Positions 12,920 to 25,100 of a stretch of DNA of 64,000 nucleotides are shown piece by piece. The DNA comes from Xiphias gladius (lineage: Eukaryota > Chordata > Actinopteri > Istiophoriformes > Xiphiidae). A program made the position numbers and the translations under genes. Numbering within the stretch: the stretch's first letter is position 1; each line of letters starts with the position of its first letter. The DNA is taken from contig NC_053422.1 in the NCBI RefSeq assembly GCF_016859285.1, positions 19,014,501 through 19,078,500 of the forward strand, given 5' to 3'. The notes under the pieces are model-generated. The model did no database searches. It saw only the letters and a list, made by a program, of their open reading frames with translations, and had not been told where the DNA came from.

Positions 12920-13230
12920 TAGTCAATCATCAGCAGATCAATCGGCAACTATTTTGATAAAATATTAATAGCATAAGGAATTTCTGACGCAAATATGCTA
13001 AAGATTTCACAGCTTCCATTCAAAATGTGTGTATTTGCGAGTTTTCTTTACCTTCTATAATATGTTTGTGTTTTGGACTGTTGTTGGACAAAACGAGCAA
13101 TCTGAAGATGTCAACTTGGAATTTTTGATGGACCTTTTTTTTTTTCACCTTTCTATTTGAGCAAACGATTAATTGAGAAAGGAAATCTGAAAATTAGTCA
13201 ATATAAAAAACCATGGTTAGTTGCAGCCAG
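12920..13230 (+). repeat. Interspersed repeat, family A (copy 2)
   Basis: It contains 'ggcaactattttgataa', 'ttttggactgttgttggac' and ends with 'ttagttgcagcc'. It is a diverged relative of the sequence at 2600-2815. Confidence 0.6.
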
Positions 13231-13289
13231 TTATTGGTAAAACAGATAAATAATATGAGATGAAAAAAATGAACAGATCTCTAACTGAG

Positions 13290-14164
13290 TACAAAATTCA
13301 AATGAGATTTATTCAAAGGTATAAAAACAACATTTAAACAAAACATATGCAAAAATAGATATAATAACAAATATATTACTTTAGTTCAATAAATATGTCA
13401 GAATGCAGTCACTGAAGACTATGTTGCCCCATTTTAGTGGTTTTGGGGGTTCTGTCTGCCTCAGCGCCACAGTACAAAGTACAGAAACATGAGGTATTTA
13501 ATGGTTGGTTTCCCCAATGTGTCAGTATCATCGAGGTTTCATGATGTCTTGGAAGGCAGGTGTTTGCATTTGAACTGGAAACGCCATTCAATTCTGAAAC
13601 TGAACAAAATGATTTCTGCCACATCTACACTGAGAAGAGGGGTATACATTCATTAATTGTCATATGAAAGAGTAACTTCCATGTCATTTTGCACAACAGG
13701 CTGCTTTCTTTAACCAGTACAGAAACCAAACTGGACATTTGAGAGGATATATCAACATTCCTGAGACAACTGTTAGCCCTCTCCATTTTGTCAGGTTTAA
13801 AAAAAATGATTGTGATTATCAAAAGCAGTTGCCTTTATAAAAAAACAAACAAACAAAAAAAACAGTACTTTGAATATTCAGATACTTATAATTTCTTATA
13901 ATATCTTTTCAGCTATTTCCCAAGTCATCTAGGATATATACTGTGGATGACTTTCACATTTAGGTGGTTAAACATCAATACTGCCTATTGGTATTTATCA
14001 AATCTCCCCTTGAAATGATGAGGCTGACCTACAGAGCCATTATGGTTAATGGAACCATAATGGATCATAATGGATCATAATAAGGACTTGTGCAGTGCTC
14101 TGTGTAGAGTCACTCGTGAGGTGCAGTTCAAGTCCAAACAAAGTCTGTGTTGCCCACACCTTCC
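13290..14164 (-). other. dusp1: DUSP1 3'UTR (approximate 3' end)
   Basis: This is the sequence downstream of the DUSP1 stop codon. The minus strand carries a canonical AATAAA at 13,308-13,313, about 850 nt after the stop, which sets the likely 3' end near 13,290. An AU-rich UAUUUAUUG-type motif lies at 13,387-13,398, consistent with the known ARE-controlled instability of DUSP1 mRNA. An 11-bp inverted repeat (14,037-14,063) and a 'cataatggat' tandem follow the stop. Confidence 0.7.
13308..13313 (-). terminator. dusp1: DUSP1 polyadenylation signal AATAAA
   Basis: TTTATT on the plus strand. It is the only canonical hexamer I find on the minus strand between the stop codon and this point. Confidence 0.65.
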
Positions 14165-16324
14165 TCAGCAGCTGGGAGAGGTGGTGATGGGACTGTGGAG
14201 GAATGAGAGCTGACCCGCTGAGGTGTGTACAGGGATGGAGACAGGGAAATTGAAGACTGTGCTGCTCTTGCCGATAGCTGGACTGCCCGCCTCTGAGGAG
14301 CACGTAGACGAGGCCAGGACCTGGGACTCAAACTGGAGGAGCTGACCCATGAAGCTGAAGTTGGGGGAGATGATGCTGCGGCGCTGTTTGACAAACTCAA
14401 AGGCCTCATCCAGCTTCACACGGTTGGTCCGCATTAGGTAGGCAAGGCAAATGGTGGCGGAGCGAGAGATGCCTGCTTGACAGTGCACAAATACACGGCC
14501 TCCTTTATTTCTCACTGAGTCTGGGGGAAAGAGAAGAGAAGGCAAGATTAGTGCATCGTAAAAATCTTTAAGGTGATGAAATCTAGAATTGAGGTTAAAA
14601 CACTGCCTGTCACAGGAAACCACAAACACAAAAGTGTTTGCAACAATTTCAGTTGCTATTTAAATTCAACAGCACTCATTAGGACACAGGAACACAGTTA
14701 GTAGGGGTGCAGGGTGTGAGCTTTTGGGGGTTATTCCCAAAGGAGGCAGTGTGAATGGACAAAGGAGGGGAACAGACCCCTGCTGGGGCTATTGATCTGG
14801 GAGGAAGGCCGACAGTGAGTGAGGAGAAATTGCCTTTTGTTCAACCAGAACAAAGAGCGGCGTGGAGGGAGCTATTCAAGCCCAGCCATCCTACCCACTA
14901 CAAAACTAGTTTGGGGCCGCTGCCTCGCGATTCATTAAAAGGGGGCATCCCTGTTTCTACGCCTGAGAGGTGGCGATGATGTAACCACTATTGTGGTGGC
15001 TGGGGAGCCTGTGCCAAGCCAGCTGGTCGGTTTTGGAGGGAACTTTTTAAAATTTAAATCCGGGAGTCAAAGAGTGAAGTGAAGGAAGAGGGGGTCGGGT
15101 GTTTGTGTTGCTTGCCATCAACAGGCTCAGGAGGTAACAGCTGTTATAGGCGCTCACATTTGGCAGCTGACGGATTGTGAAAGGTGTAAAAGCAGCGGAT
15201 GTACTCACCAATAAACTCAATTGCCTCGTTGAACCAGGAGCTGATATCAGCTTTGTGGTTGTCCTCAACAGGGATGCTCTTGTAGAGGAAGGAGTCCTCA
15301 AAGTGGTTGGGGCAGTTGGCAGAGACGTTGATTAAAGCAGTGATCCCCAGCATGTCCAGCATGTCTTTTCTGGAGGCATGGTAAGCACTGCCAAGGTACA
15401 GGAAAGGCAAGATCTCCACAGGACCCCCCTAGACAGAGGAAAAATAAACACAGCCCGTTCAGTCAACATCAGCTTCAGAACAGAACATCAGGAAGTAAAA
15501 TAAAAAGTTCCTTTTGTGGTCTATCGTTGATTATATGAAATAAACATACACAAACCTGATCATATAAAGGAGTATTGCAGGGGCTACAGCTTGGGTCCGC
15601 ACTCTCAGGATGGCTAGAGCTCAGGGGCAAACTTAGCCCTTGTGGAGGTGAGGGTTTGGTGCACATCTCTGGATACTCTGTCGAAAATGTGTCAAATCCA
15701 CCTACAAAAAGGGGGTAACAAAAAACAAAACAAAAACAAGGTCAGATCACAGGACACCAGAGGGACACATCGACGTTTAAAACGGGTTTCCAAAAAGGTG
15801 ACAACTGCTCATGGGGCTATTTTGGAACATTGTTTGCTCCCAGCACCAACTGGTATGGTGACAGCTGTAATCCGAATTTGCTGCCCCGTTCTTAGGATAC
15901 AGTAAAACAACTGTGTGGGGCTCTTTTAAACAGTAAAACCCACTTTTTAATTACCTTTAAGAATAAAAACACTGGCTCCGCAGGGGTTTCGACACAGTGC
16001 CGTAACAGCAAGCATCAACGTCCCGTCTTTCTTCGCCTGGCTTAAATCCAAACTGCGATCGTCAAGAAGCACCACGGACTGGTACTCTCCGGACAGGAGC
16101 CTGTTCCTGGTGTCCTCGTTGGGGACGATGTGCTCAAGTCCCAGACCCCCCCTGGCTCTCCTGCGCACGATGGTGCTGAAGCGCACGTTGGTGGAGCCCG
16201 ATATGTGGGACGAGTTGAAGGACAGGAAGGAGCGGCAGTCCAGCAGCAGGCAGCCCGGAACGTCGCCCTCCAACAAACCACGCAGGGACTCAGAGTCGAT
16301 GGTGGGGACCTCCATTATGACCAT
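14165..16324 (-). CDS. dusp1: Dual-specificity phosphatase 1 (MAP kinase phosphatase 1), complete, 4 exons
   Basis: Exons on the minus strand are 16324-15955, 15701-15556, 15428-15209 and 14520-14165. Every junction keeps phase with GT-AG borders and the product is 363 aa (human 367). DUSP1 dephosphorylates Thr and Tyr of the activation loops of p38, JNK and ERK in the nucleus and is an immediate-early feedback gene. The N-terminal rhodanese/CH2 domain (about 1-140) has the kinase-interaction motif FSTIVRRRARG. The catalytic domain (about 174-320) starts GGPVEILPFLYLGSA, carries the general acid Asp228 in SIPVEDNHKAD and the P-loop HCQAGISRSA with Cys259 and the Arg six residues later. The tail FNFPVSIPVH...SPITTSPSC is strongly conserved with mammals. 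I chose the MVIMEV start because the frame extends upstream only with unconserved sequence. The gene is divergent from ERGIC1. Confidence 0.97.
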
Positions 16325-16660
16325 AGTAGGACGGCGGGATAGCAGAATTAAATCCAAATACATAAAGCGAGTGTGGCGGGACAGTAGAAGTTTGGGCTGT
16401 TGTTAGAAAAATTCTTTCTTCCAAAGCCACAAATTATTAGCCTATTTGAAGAAGCGAGTCCTTTGTTCCGGCTAGCTTGTTTAGAGAAAAAAAAAAAACG
16501 CAGAAAACTCTTAAAAAAGAAAAACTTTTAAGACTATCGAAGCTTCTCTCTCTTCTTCGGCGTATCCTGTAGGCGCGGCTCTTCCTCAAAACTCGAACAC
16601 AATGAACTTTACGGCGAGTGGCGTCTGCCTCCGTGCGCCCTGAAAAGCGTTTATATACGG
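16324..16660 (-). promoter_or_regulatory. dusp1: DUSP1 5'UTR and core promoter
   Basis: On the minus strand a TATATAA box lies at 16,651-16,657. This predicts transcription starting near 16,620-16,628 and a 5'UTR of about 300 nt. The region is GC-rich, as expected for an inducible immediate-early gene. The start site is inferred from the TATA position, not observed. Confidence 0.75.
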
Positions 16661-16685
16661 CTCGTGCTTGTGAATGAGAGTCCGC

Positions 16686-16693
16686 TGACGTCA
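16686..16693. promoter_or_regulatory. dusp1: Palindromic cAMP response element (TGACGTCA)
   Basis: A perfect 8-bp CRE lies about 30 bp upstream of the DUSP1 TATA box. A second site, GACGTCAT (16,729-16,736), lies about 40 bp further out, and a GC-rich CCGCCCC-type box sits between them. Mammalian DUSP1 promoters are known to respond to CREB/ATF through CREs, so the arrangement is conserved in kind. Confidence 0.8.
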
Positions 16694-17004
16694 GGGGCCG
16701 CCCCTCCCGGTCTCCTGCCAGATCTGCGGACGTCATCGTGCCCGCACCGAGTGCAGCGGGACACAGCGGGGCTCGCGCACACGCGGGACATTTCTGTACA
16801 GACGCAAGGCACGTACGCGGGCACGCGGGGTCAGGGCAGTTTTTCACGGTGTGCGATGTCCGCTTTTTCTTTCGTTCTTTCTTGGTAGTGCAAAAAGTAG
16901 CTCACACCCGCCAGCTATTTTACTTTAGCTTAGTTTAGTTGTGAGCATGATGGGTAGGACCTACTACATGACTAAACGTATTAGTGTAGTCACAGGATGC
17001 CCTT

Positions 17005-17039
17005 GTTTTTTTTTTTTTTTTTTTGTTTTTTTTGTTTTT
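17005..17039. repeat. Poly-T tract
   Basis: A T run broken by three G residues. Confidence 0.95.
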
Positions 17040-20000
17040 GCCAATTTCCACAGAGTTATATGAGCAATGTGAGTGGGAAAACTACAAATGAACTGTCACT
17101 AGATTTTTTTTTTCCGGTTGAAGTTACTAAAAAAAAAAAAAAAATCACATTTTAATGGCCTGATGTATTTTAATTCTAGATTAATAACAATTCAATTATC
17201 AAATGTAATAAGATTAACTAAACTAGACACCGGATTAATATTAGTTGGACTGGTTATTTATGTATTTTACATTAAAATAGACATAATTTAGTCATATCCT
17301 GGTCCAATAAAGGTTTACAATTGTCATCGATATTATACCGTTCTCTTACTTAATAATAATTAGTCTTGTGTTTTCTAATTTTATGTATTTGTGTAAAGTA
17401 TTTGTATGTCAGCAAATAAGGAATTTGCCAAATTTTCCATGATGTTAGTGTTTAATTAGATTTCAATTTTGCCTCTTCACCTGAGAGTTGACAAATAAGA
17501 TAATAAGTAAATATCTGCCACAGGTGCCATAAAAGTTTATTCTTTGTTTTTATTAGTCAGAGGTACATAGTGTTCAATGCCCCGAGAGCAAAGGCTAACC
17601 ATAAAAGTTAATCACTGTATAGAAATCTGAAGTCCAGTAAATTTCCACATGCTGAGAAAACAAAACACTGCTCTACCAGGAAGACAACAGCAGATGGAGA
17701 TCTCCTGACCTCTATGTTATGTTTCATTCGAGACCTAATTGACACAGATTGATGAGGTGGTTTTCCCAAAGTTAGTGTATATTTTTAAAAAACCAAACAT
17801 GATCACATTCAACCTGGGAAACCCTTTTCGTTTGTCGGTGTGGTTTGCTGACTCAGACTGGACAACACTTGTGTCTCATAATAAGGAACCTGACGGATGA
17901 TTATTGACACACAACAGGCGCCTGTTGACAGGAGGGTGTGTTCAAGTCTTTGTGTCTTGAAACTGCACAGCAGAGAAACGCCAGGGTTGTTTTGTTGTGA
18001 AACAGTTGTTTACTAATCATACTTAAAAACAGGTAGTGTTGCAAGGTTGCCCTCCATTCAAAATCACATTCGAGTTTCAGCTCAACAGTGCTTCATTAGT
18101 TACATTAGGAACAGTTTATGTTATCCCACTGTCCTAACCATTACATTTATTTGTATTAACAACTTATAACAAAAACTTTCACACCCTGTGTAAGAGCTTC
18201 AAGCTGTATATTGATCCAAAGGATCAGGCTGACATATAGGCCATGACGTCATTCACACTTTACTGTAACCTGAACAAGTGAGGACTTTCAGCCCTGGTGA
18301 ATCCACATCCACACTGTTTTGGCCCTGTGTTCTACCTCAAGCAAAGGGAAGATGGATGTGTAATGTGAGAAAGGAAGAGGGGGAGGGGAGGGGAAGCTCA
18401 AAGGACAGAAACTTAACCAATCACAACAGAGCGCAAAAACTCTCCAGCCGGTTTAACCTCACACTCCTGTGAGATGAGTCAACTGTGAGGCGCATGCCAC
18501 AGAGCAGGAATGTTACACGCTATACCGGGGAGTAGGGTCAAACGGGCTCTGAAAACAGTCTGTACCCAAACATTTTGTTCTAACTGTAAATGCGTCTTCC
18601 CCTGAGTCATGAAGTGATGGACTTACATGGTGGAGTTTGGGAAAAGGACTCAGACACCCGATGAAGGGGTGAACAGATGCAGCTAGCACAATAATGGCCA
18701 GGCGAAGCAACTGTTTATTGAAGCAGAGAATGTTCACTTTTTCCCCTTAAATTACCCACTTTTTTAATTTATTCACAGCACCCGCCACTGGTATTTGACA
18801 TTTTTGTTTACAAAATGTTGTACGAACACATTACAGAAAGTTTTTGTCTGGCCAAGCACATTAATCATTTTTTTCTTTGTGGTCACGATAACAAGCAAAA
18901 AAACCCCCCGGGTCCATTGCGACAGTAGTGTGAATCCAAAACGTGCATTGCAATAACACAAAAACTCCTGTTCTCTGTGTGTTTACATTTATGAGTGCAA
19001 ATGTGTGAGTGTTTCTGTTGTTGACTGTCCGTGACAGAATTTGGAAATTGAGATCTGATAATAAAGCCTGGGTCGTTTTTGATTCCCATAATTGTGGCCC
19101 GTAACCAACCATAGCTCTCATCCAGAAAGGGAAGTGAAACAGAGGATGAGAGGCATTTCCTGGTGTCTGGCCCCACTGTCACTTGCTGTCATCCCTGCCT
19201 GTTTACTGTCATTGTCACTACGGGCAACAGCTGAGCCATCATTGGGAAAACACAGGGCCTACCCTGTCTTCTAGTGTCTCGACGACACACACGTTACATG
19301 AGCCAAAAAGGATTCATTTCATCTATTTATGAGAGTGGGGAGACCAGCTGAGTTTGTGTATTCCCTTGTATGGCATTTTCCTATACACATTAAAGCAGGA
19401 TGTATAGCTCTCTGTTTCTGGGTTGTGACCGTGATACAATCCAAAATAGTCCAAAAAATCTAGACATCGATATCTGATATACAGTATGTGTTGAACCTGG
19501 CGAAAGCAGAAGGCTTGAAAAATGACTTTGCCTACATATCAAGTTTTCTGATCTTATACACAAGTTTAGAAGTACTTCAGGTTCTTACTTTCTGATCCTT
19601 TTTGCATGTAAAAAGTAACGCATCTTGGTTAATTATTTGCAGGCTTTTCTGCAACCATGTTCTAAGGCTTTATATGTCAGCCAAACAGTGCAGTTGTTGT
19701 GTTTGGAGTCAACATGGGTATTAAACATCACCACAAGAATTACAATAAAAAAAATGTCTTCAAAGCAATTTTTCTCATACAGGCAGGATGGTGTATGTCC
19801 TGCTGTTTGAGGCAGTCATAGTAGCCAGATAAACATAGTTACTCACTGACCAAAGTTTGAAAGATGGGCTAATTAACATCAGTATATGACATGGATATAT
19901 ACAGTAAAACTAAAAAGACTCCTCCTAAATAAAGTGATCTCCTATATAACCCGTTCTCATTCCTCAAATCTAATTGATCTGTTCACTCTAGGTCAACTTC

Positions 20001-20080
20001 ATAACAACCATTAAACAGATACAGACTACACTGCTGTACTGCTCAATTTAAAACGGCTGATTCATGCATGAAGTACTAAG

Positions 20081-20124
20081 TGTGTGCCCACTTGTTAGTA
20101 AAAGTACTAAAAAGTGGGCACACA
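20081..20124. repeat. 13-bp inverted repeat with an 18-nt loop
   Basis: Arm 'tgtgtgcccactt' (20,081-20,093) is the exact reverse complement of 20,112-20,124. The loop contains the partly self-complementary 'agtaaaagtact'. Confidence 0.85.
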
Positions 20125-20417
20125 ATGAGCCCATAATCACAGAAAAGCAATTTAATGTCTAGTTTAGTTACCATAGGTTATACTGTGACATTAGTTATTG
20201 TAGAATGTGTACTTTAGGCTGCTATTTTATGCATATTATATTATTATTATGTCATTTATACTGTTTTTAGGATGCCTTCTTAACCTCTGGCCAGGGGAAA
20301 AAGGTGAACCAGGGTTAGCTGTTAGCTGTATAATGTATTAGTTGTCCAGGGACTGCAGATGAAAGTAACTTAATTAAATCTGGCTCTGTTCCCTTTGTAT
20401 GGTCACTGGTAATGCTT

Positions 20418-20790
20418 TACTTTAAGTCCCCCTTTGTAGCATTAATAAGCAGTACGTAAACACTTGATAAATGGGTTATAACAGACTACGATATATTTGT
20501 TACTAGATATGAGTGTTTATTAATGTATTTGTAAATACCCATAACTCCACCTGTGGGCACCCATAAGTGGAGGCTGCTGTATAAACATAAAATTAATGAC
20601 ACTATCATTAAAACACAGTTGTGATACTATAAAATAAGTCTTTATAGTACAAGATATAATTGTTGACAGACAATATACTCCATTAAATTCATCAATAGTC
20701 CTGTTCATACCTACACATTATAGTGTGTTATAAACCACTTGTTAAATGTTTATATACTGCTTATAAATGCTACATAGGGGAATTCAAGTA
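20418..20790. mobile_element. Fold-back MITE-like element
   Basis: The first ~65 bases ('tactttaagtccccctttg', then 'tagcattaataagcagta', 'taaacacttgataaatgg') match the reverse complement of the last ~65 bases ('tacttgaattcccctatg', 'tagcatttataagcagta', 'taaacatttaacaagtgg') with about 80% identity by eye. There is no coding capacity. The structure is that of a short non-autonomous DNA transposon. The superfamily is not assigned because no clean target duplication is visible. Confidence 0.6.
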
Positions 20791-21124
20791 TGCTTTTTGT
20801 ACATGGTTCTTTACAAGTTAATGTCTTGAAACAAAACAAAAAACATAATATTGCTCAGTATTGTTACAAAACATTCATAACCGTTTTTGTAAAAAAAAAA
20901 AATTAAAAACATAGCTACAGATACACAAAGTATCATTTGTAGTCAATAAAACGATAAAAAAAATTATTGAAATACAAATCTATGACTTGCTTCTATAATT
21001 ATTTTCTTAAATAATATGATATAATATTTAAATGATATTATTTCTGAAAGCTAATCATCTTCCTCGCATAAGTACAAAAAGTCATAAAAACGACGAACAA
21101 TTCTCGGAGGAAGAAGAATCAGAG

Positions 21125-21317
21125 TGGACAGGAAGTAGCTCTCAGCCAATCGGCTTTTGCAAAGCGTCCTAAGCTGACGTCAGCCCGGTACCGATGAACA
21201 ACCGGTAGCATTGAAGACTGATTGAGGAGAGCTGTACGGTTGCCCGGTGTTTGTAGCTTTGTCTGCCGAAACCCCCGCCCCCCCCGTCACACCGCCCTTG
21301 TCAAACGTGTAAACATC
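21125..21317 (+). promoter_or_regulatory. ergic1: ERGIC1 promoter and 5'UTR
   Basis: A CpG-rich block begins here, with a CCAAT box (21,146-21,150), a perfect palindromic CRE TGACGTCA (21,175-21,182) and an ETS-like 'aggaagt' (about 21,130). There is no TATA box, as expected for a broadly expressed gene. The start codon is at 21,318, so the 5'UTR is probably short. CpG richness continues into intron 1 to about 21,620. Confidence 0.65.
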
Positions 21318-22134
21318 ATGCCTTTCGATGTTAGGAGGTGAGTACGGGGTTCTTCCGTTCTTTGGGGTTCAGATAGGAAGGGACGGCGGCGGGGTTCTGC
21401 GGTCGGGGAGCTCCGGACGAATGAACGGTTGGCAGAGCATAGCCTCACTAATGACGGGGTCCGAGCCGTAGCAGGGACGTTTCGGGGGTCGGCGTGGGCC
21501 CGAAATGGCCACATTGTCGCAGGGGGGCGTAGAGTTTTTGTTGAGTCGGTGGAGTGATGCTCAGGTGCGCTCAGTGAGTTGTCTGAGTTCCTGCCTGCGC
21601 ATGTGCAGATTTCCTCACCCTTTCCTAATAGTTGCAAGACGTTAAACTGATATCAGTAACCTCGGGGCATGGTAACAACATGGCTGAATGGTGTATTAAG
21701 CAAAAGTGACGGTCTGGTTCAGTCTTATTTACAATTCGATAATCTTCTCAATACACACAAATGGGTCAAAGCATGCAGAATCATCAGCCACCAATAAGCA
21801 GTAAAAAAAAAAAAAAAAAACAAACAGACAGTGAGCAGTCAGAAATACACACAACTACAGGCACTGCAGAGCCATTCAACTCATCTGATGATACTTGGGC
21901 GCAGAGCAAATAGTCGCACCTACTGTGAAAGGCTGTTGAAACTGTCAATAGAGCACACCCTAATCAAAATAAAGAACAGGATGTTTGCATAGTGGTCACT
22001 TCATTCTATTGGGCAGTGACAGATACTGACTGGTAGGCTGTCAAAAATGTTACACTCTGAATACTCATGAATACTCAGTCCTTACATGAGAGTGCACAGA
22101 ATTAACTTCAACAAAGTTTAAAAAAAAAAATAAA

Positions 22135-22197
<63 letters not shown>

Positions 22198-25100
22198 TGA
22201 AGTAGTAGTGTTACAAGTAACAATTATTTAAATTAGTGGTAAAATGTTGTTTTGTTTTACCAAAAGTCCAAAACCCAAAGATATTCAGTTTTCAATGATA
22301 TGACAAAAAAAAAAAAAAAGCAAATCCTCTCATTTGCGAAACTCGAACAAGAGAATGTTTGGTATTTTTCTACTATTTTTTACGCAAAATTTTTATTTCT
22401 TATAGGTGCATATACAGCTCTGGAAAAAGTTAAGAGACCACTGCAAAATTATCAGTTTCTCTGATTTTACTATTTATAGGTATGTGCTTGAGTAAATGCA
22501 CATTTTTGTTTTAGTCTATAAACTACTGACAACATTTCTCCCAAAATTCCAAGTAAAAATATTGTCCTTTAGAGCATTTATTTGCAGAAAATGACAAATG
22601 GTCAGAATAACAAAAAAAGATGCAGTGTTTTCAGACCTCAAGTGATGCAAAGAAAACAAGTTCATATTCATATTTAAACAACACAATACTAATGTTTTAA
22701 CTAAGGAAGAGTTCAGAAATCAATATTTGGTGGGATAACCCTGATTTTCAATCACAACTTTCATGCGTCTTGGCATGCTCTCCACCAGTCTTTCATATTG
22801 CTGTTGGGTGTCTTTATACCACTCCTGGCGCAAATATTCTAGCAGCTCAGCTTTGTTTGATGGCTTGTGACCATCCATCTTCCTCTTGATCACATTCCAG
22901 AGGTTTTCAATGGGGTTCAGGTCTGGAGATTGGGCTGGCCATGACAGGGTCTTGATCTGGTGGTCCTTCATCCACACCTTGATTGACCTAGCTGTGTGGC
23001 ATGGAGCATTGTCCTGCTGGAAAAACCAATCCTCAGAGTTGGAGAACATTGTCAGAGCAGAAGGACGCAAGTTTTCTTCCAGGATAACCTTGTACTTGGC
23101 TTGATTCATGCGTCCTTCGCAAAGAAGCATCTGCCCGATTCCAGCCTTGCTGAAGCAGCCACAGATCATTACTGAGCCTCCACCACATTTCACAGTGGGT
23201 GCCAGACACTGTGGCTTGTAGACCTCTCCAGGTCTCTGCAAACCTGAAAACTGGACTCATCAGAGAAGATGACCTTACTCCCGTCCTCTATGGTCCAATC
23301 CGTATGGTCTTTTGCAAACCTCAGCCTGGCTCTTCTTTGCTTCTCATTGATGAAGGGCTTTTACACGACCAGATTTCAGAAAAATTTGCTGTGGTCTCTT
23401 AATTTTTTCCAGAGCTGTATATATATATATATTTAATATTTTGCTTTTACTTTATATTCATAATTTTCATGTTTTATTTCATTTTCTATTACCTTTATAT
23501 CCTTGACTATTTATTGTGACTGCTAGTGTCTAAATTCCAAATATCCTTTGGGTTAATAACGAAGTTGAAATAATTGGTGATTTTTCTTTTTTTTTTTTTC
23601 TGTCAATTGACTAGTTGATTAATAGGCTAATCGTTTCAGCCCCACAAAGTTGATATCTCCTAAACATAGTTAAGAGGAAGGCAAGAACTGAATCGGAAGG
23701 GAAAATGTGTAAATGAAAAATTTTCATCAGGAAAAGTCCTTGGTATCATTAAGTGGTTTGTGATTTTTACGATATTCTGGTCTGGTATCTCTTGTTTGCA
23801 CTGCTACAGTAGATGATCTGTGTTTGAGGGTTGTGTCAGAGTGAATGTGTAATGGGGTTATCAAGTGTTCAGATGCTTCACCAACGTGACGCGCTGATCA
23901 TACAAAACTTGTGTTGAGACAGCTGGAAACAGCTCGATTGACGAGTATACAGAAACACTGGGGGTTAGTCAACATTATGACACTGTGTAGCCATATAGAT
24001 TACCGTAGATTACGCCATACGCTAGAGTAGCATGTATTCCCAGAATGCTGTGCAATATTGGACTGAATATTTATTTATTTATTTATTTTTTAACAAATCA
24101 GAAATAAGTTTAGGGAAATGTTAAAGGATAAGGTGGCTGCTGTTGTATATTTTTCTTATTATCAGCAATCTCATGAAAAGACCAAAATAAGGGACGTGCC
24201 AGTCCGTCTCTCGTTACTTTCAGACTTTCCTATCCTGTCAGTTACTCTCAGCCCCAAGCTCGTTGGTTCTTTCTGAAGATATAAATCTGAACATGTAAAT
24301 TCCAAGCATTGTAGTTGTTTGCAGACTACACTCCAAAATGATTTGAATAATGGATTTGTTGAGGTCTATTTTCAGCTGCAAATTCATACATACTTGGCAT
24401 TCAAGCAAGTATTTGAGGCAGCAGGACGAAGCAGTATTTCAGGCTTTTGGATACGTGTTGTAGTAACGTGTTGTAGTCAACTTGTTTGTAGGATCAATTC
24501 ATTGTTGGTTTTGATCTTTTCCTGGGATTTGTAGATGATGTGTGTCAAATCAACAACACAAAACGTAGACTATTTTTATGATTTAAATGGCGTTTCTTGT
24601 ACCTTTTCGAAATAGTTTTGTTTGTGGGCAAAGCCATACATTTTAAAAAAAATTATTATTATTTAAAATTTGTTTAGTTTTTGGGATGGCATTTACTATG
24701 TCTCCAAGGCACAAAAGATTGTTGGAAGCTGATCTTTCTGCTTTTAATATCAAAAATGTATCATTATGACTATTTTGTTGAATCCGAATTGAAATTGCAT
24801 TTCGAGCTGAAACAATTTATCAATTGAGCGATTAGTTGATCAACTGATAAATAATCGTCAGCTATTTTGATAATCAATTGATAATTTTAGTACTTTTTCA
24901 AGCAAGAAATCATGAGTTCAGAAACTGTTTTCTTTGCGCCCCTCTTTAAATGCCCCAACTCTATGATTTTTGTTGTGCACTGATCTAGATTATTTGATAG
25001 TTTCCATTAGTTTTTTGGGTAGTGAAAAAGATGTCATTGTGTAATTGAAAACATGACCTTCAGATTATTTTTTATTGACACACATGCGTTTGGTTTGGGT

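Larger units (their letters stand above)
6741..13290. other. Intergenic region downstream of DUSP1
   Basis: No exon is recognised. It holds a perfect 15-bp inverted repeat (7048-7082), an unexplained 185-codon frame (8473-9030), TG/AG microsatellites (10,447-10,484; 11,374-11,393), an 11-bp tandem repeat (10,752-10,795) and a family A repeat (12,920-13,230). Bases 12,380-12,770 look less repetitive and more GC-balanced and could be conserved non-coding sequence, which cannot be tested here. Confidence 0.5.
17040..21120. other. DUSP1-ERGIC1 divergent intergenic region
   Basis: Apart from the two promoters, I see no exon. The stretch is AT-rich. It holds a 13-bp inverted repeat (20,081-20,124) and a fold-back MITE-like element (20,418-20,790). 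The rest is unassigned. Distal enhancers of either gene could lie here but cannot be identified from the sequence alone. Confidence 0.5.
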
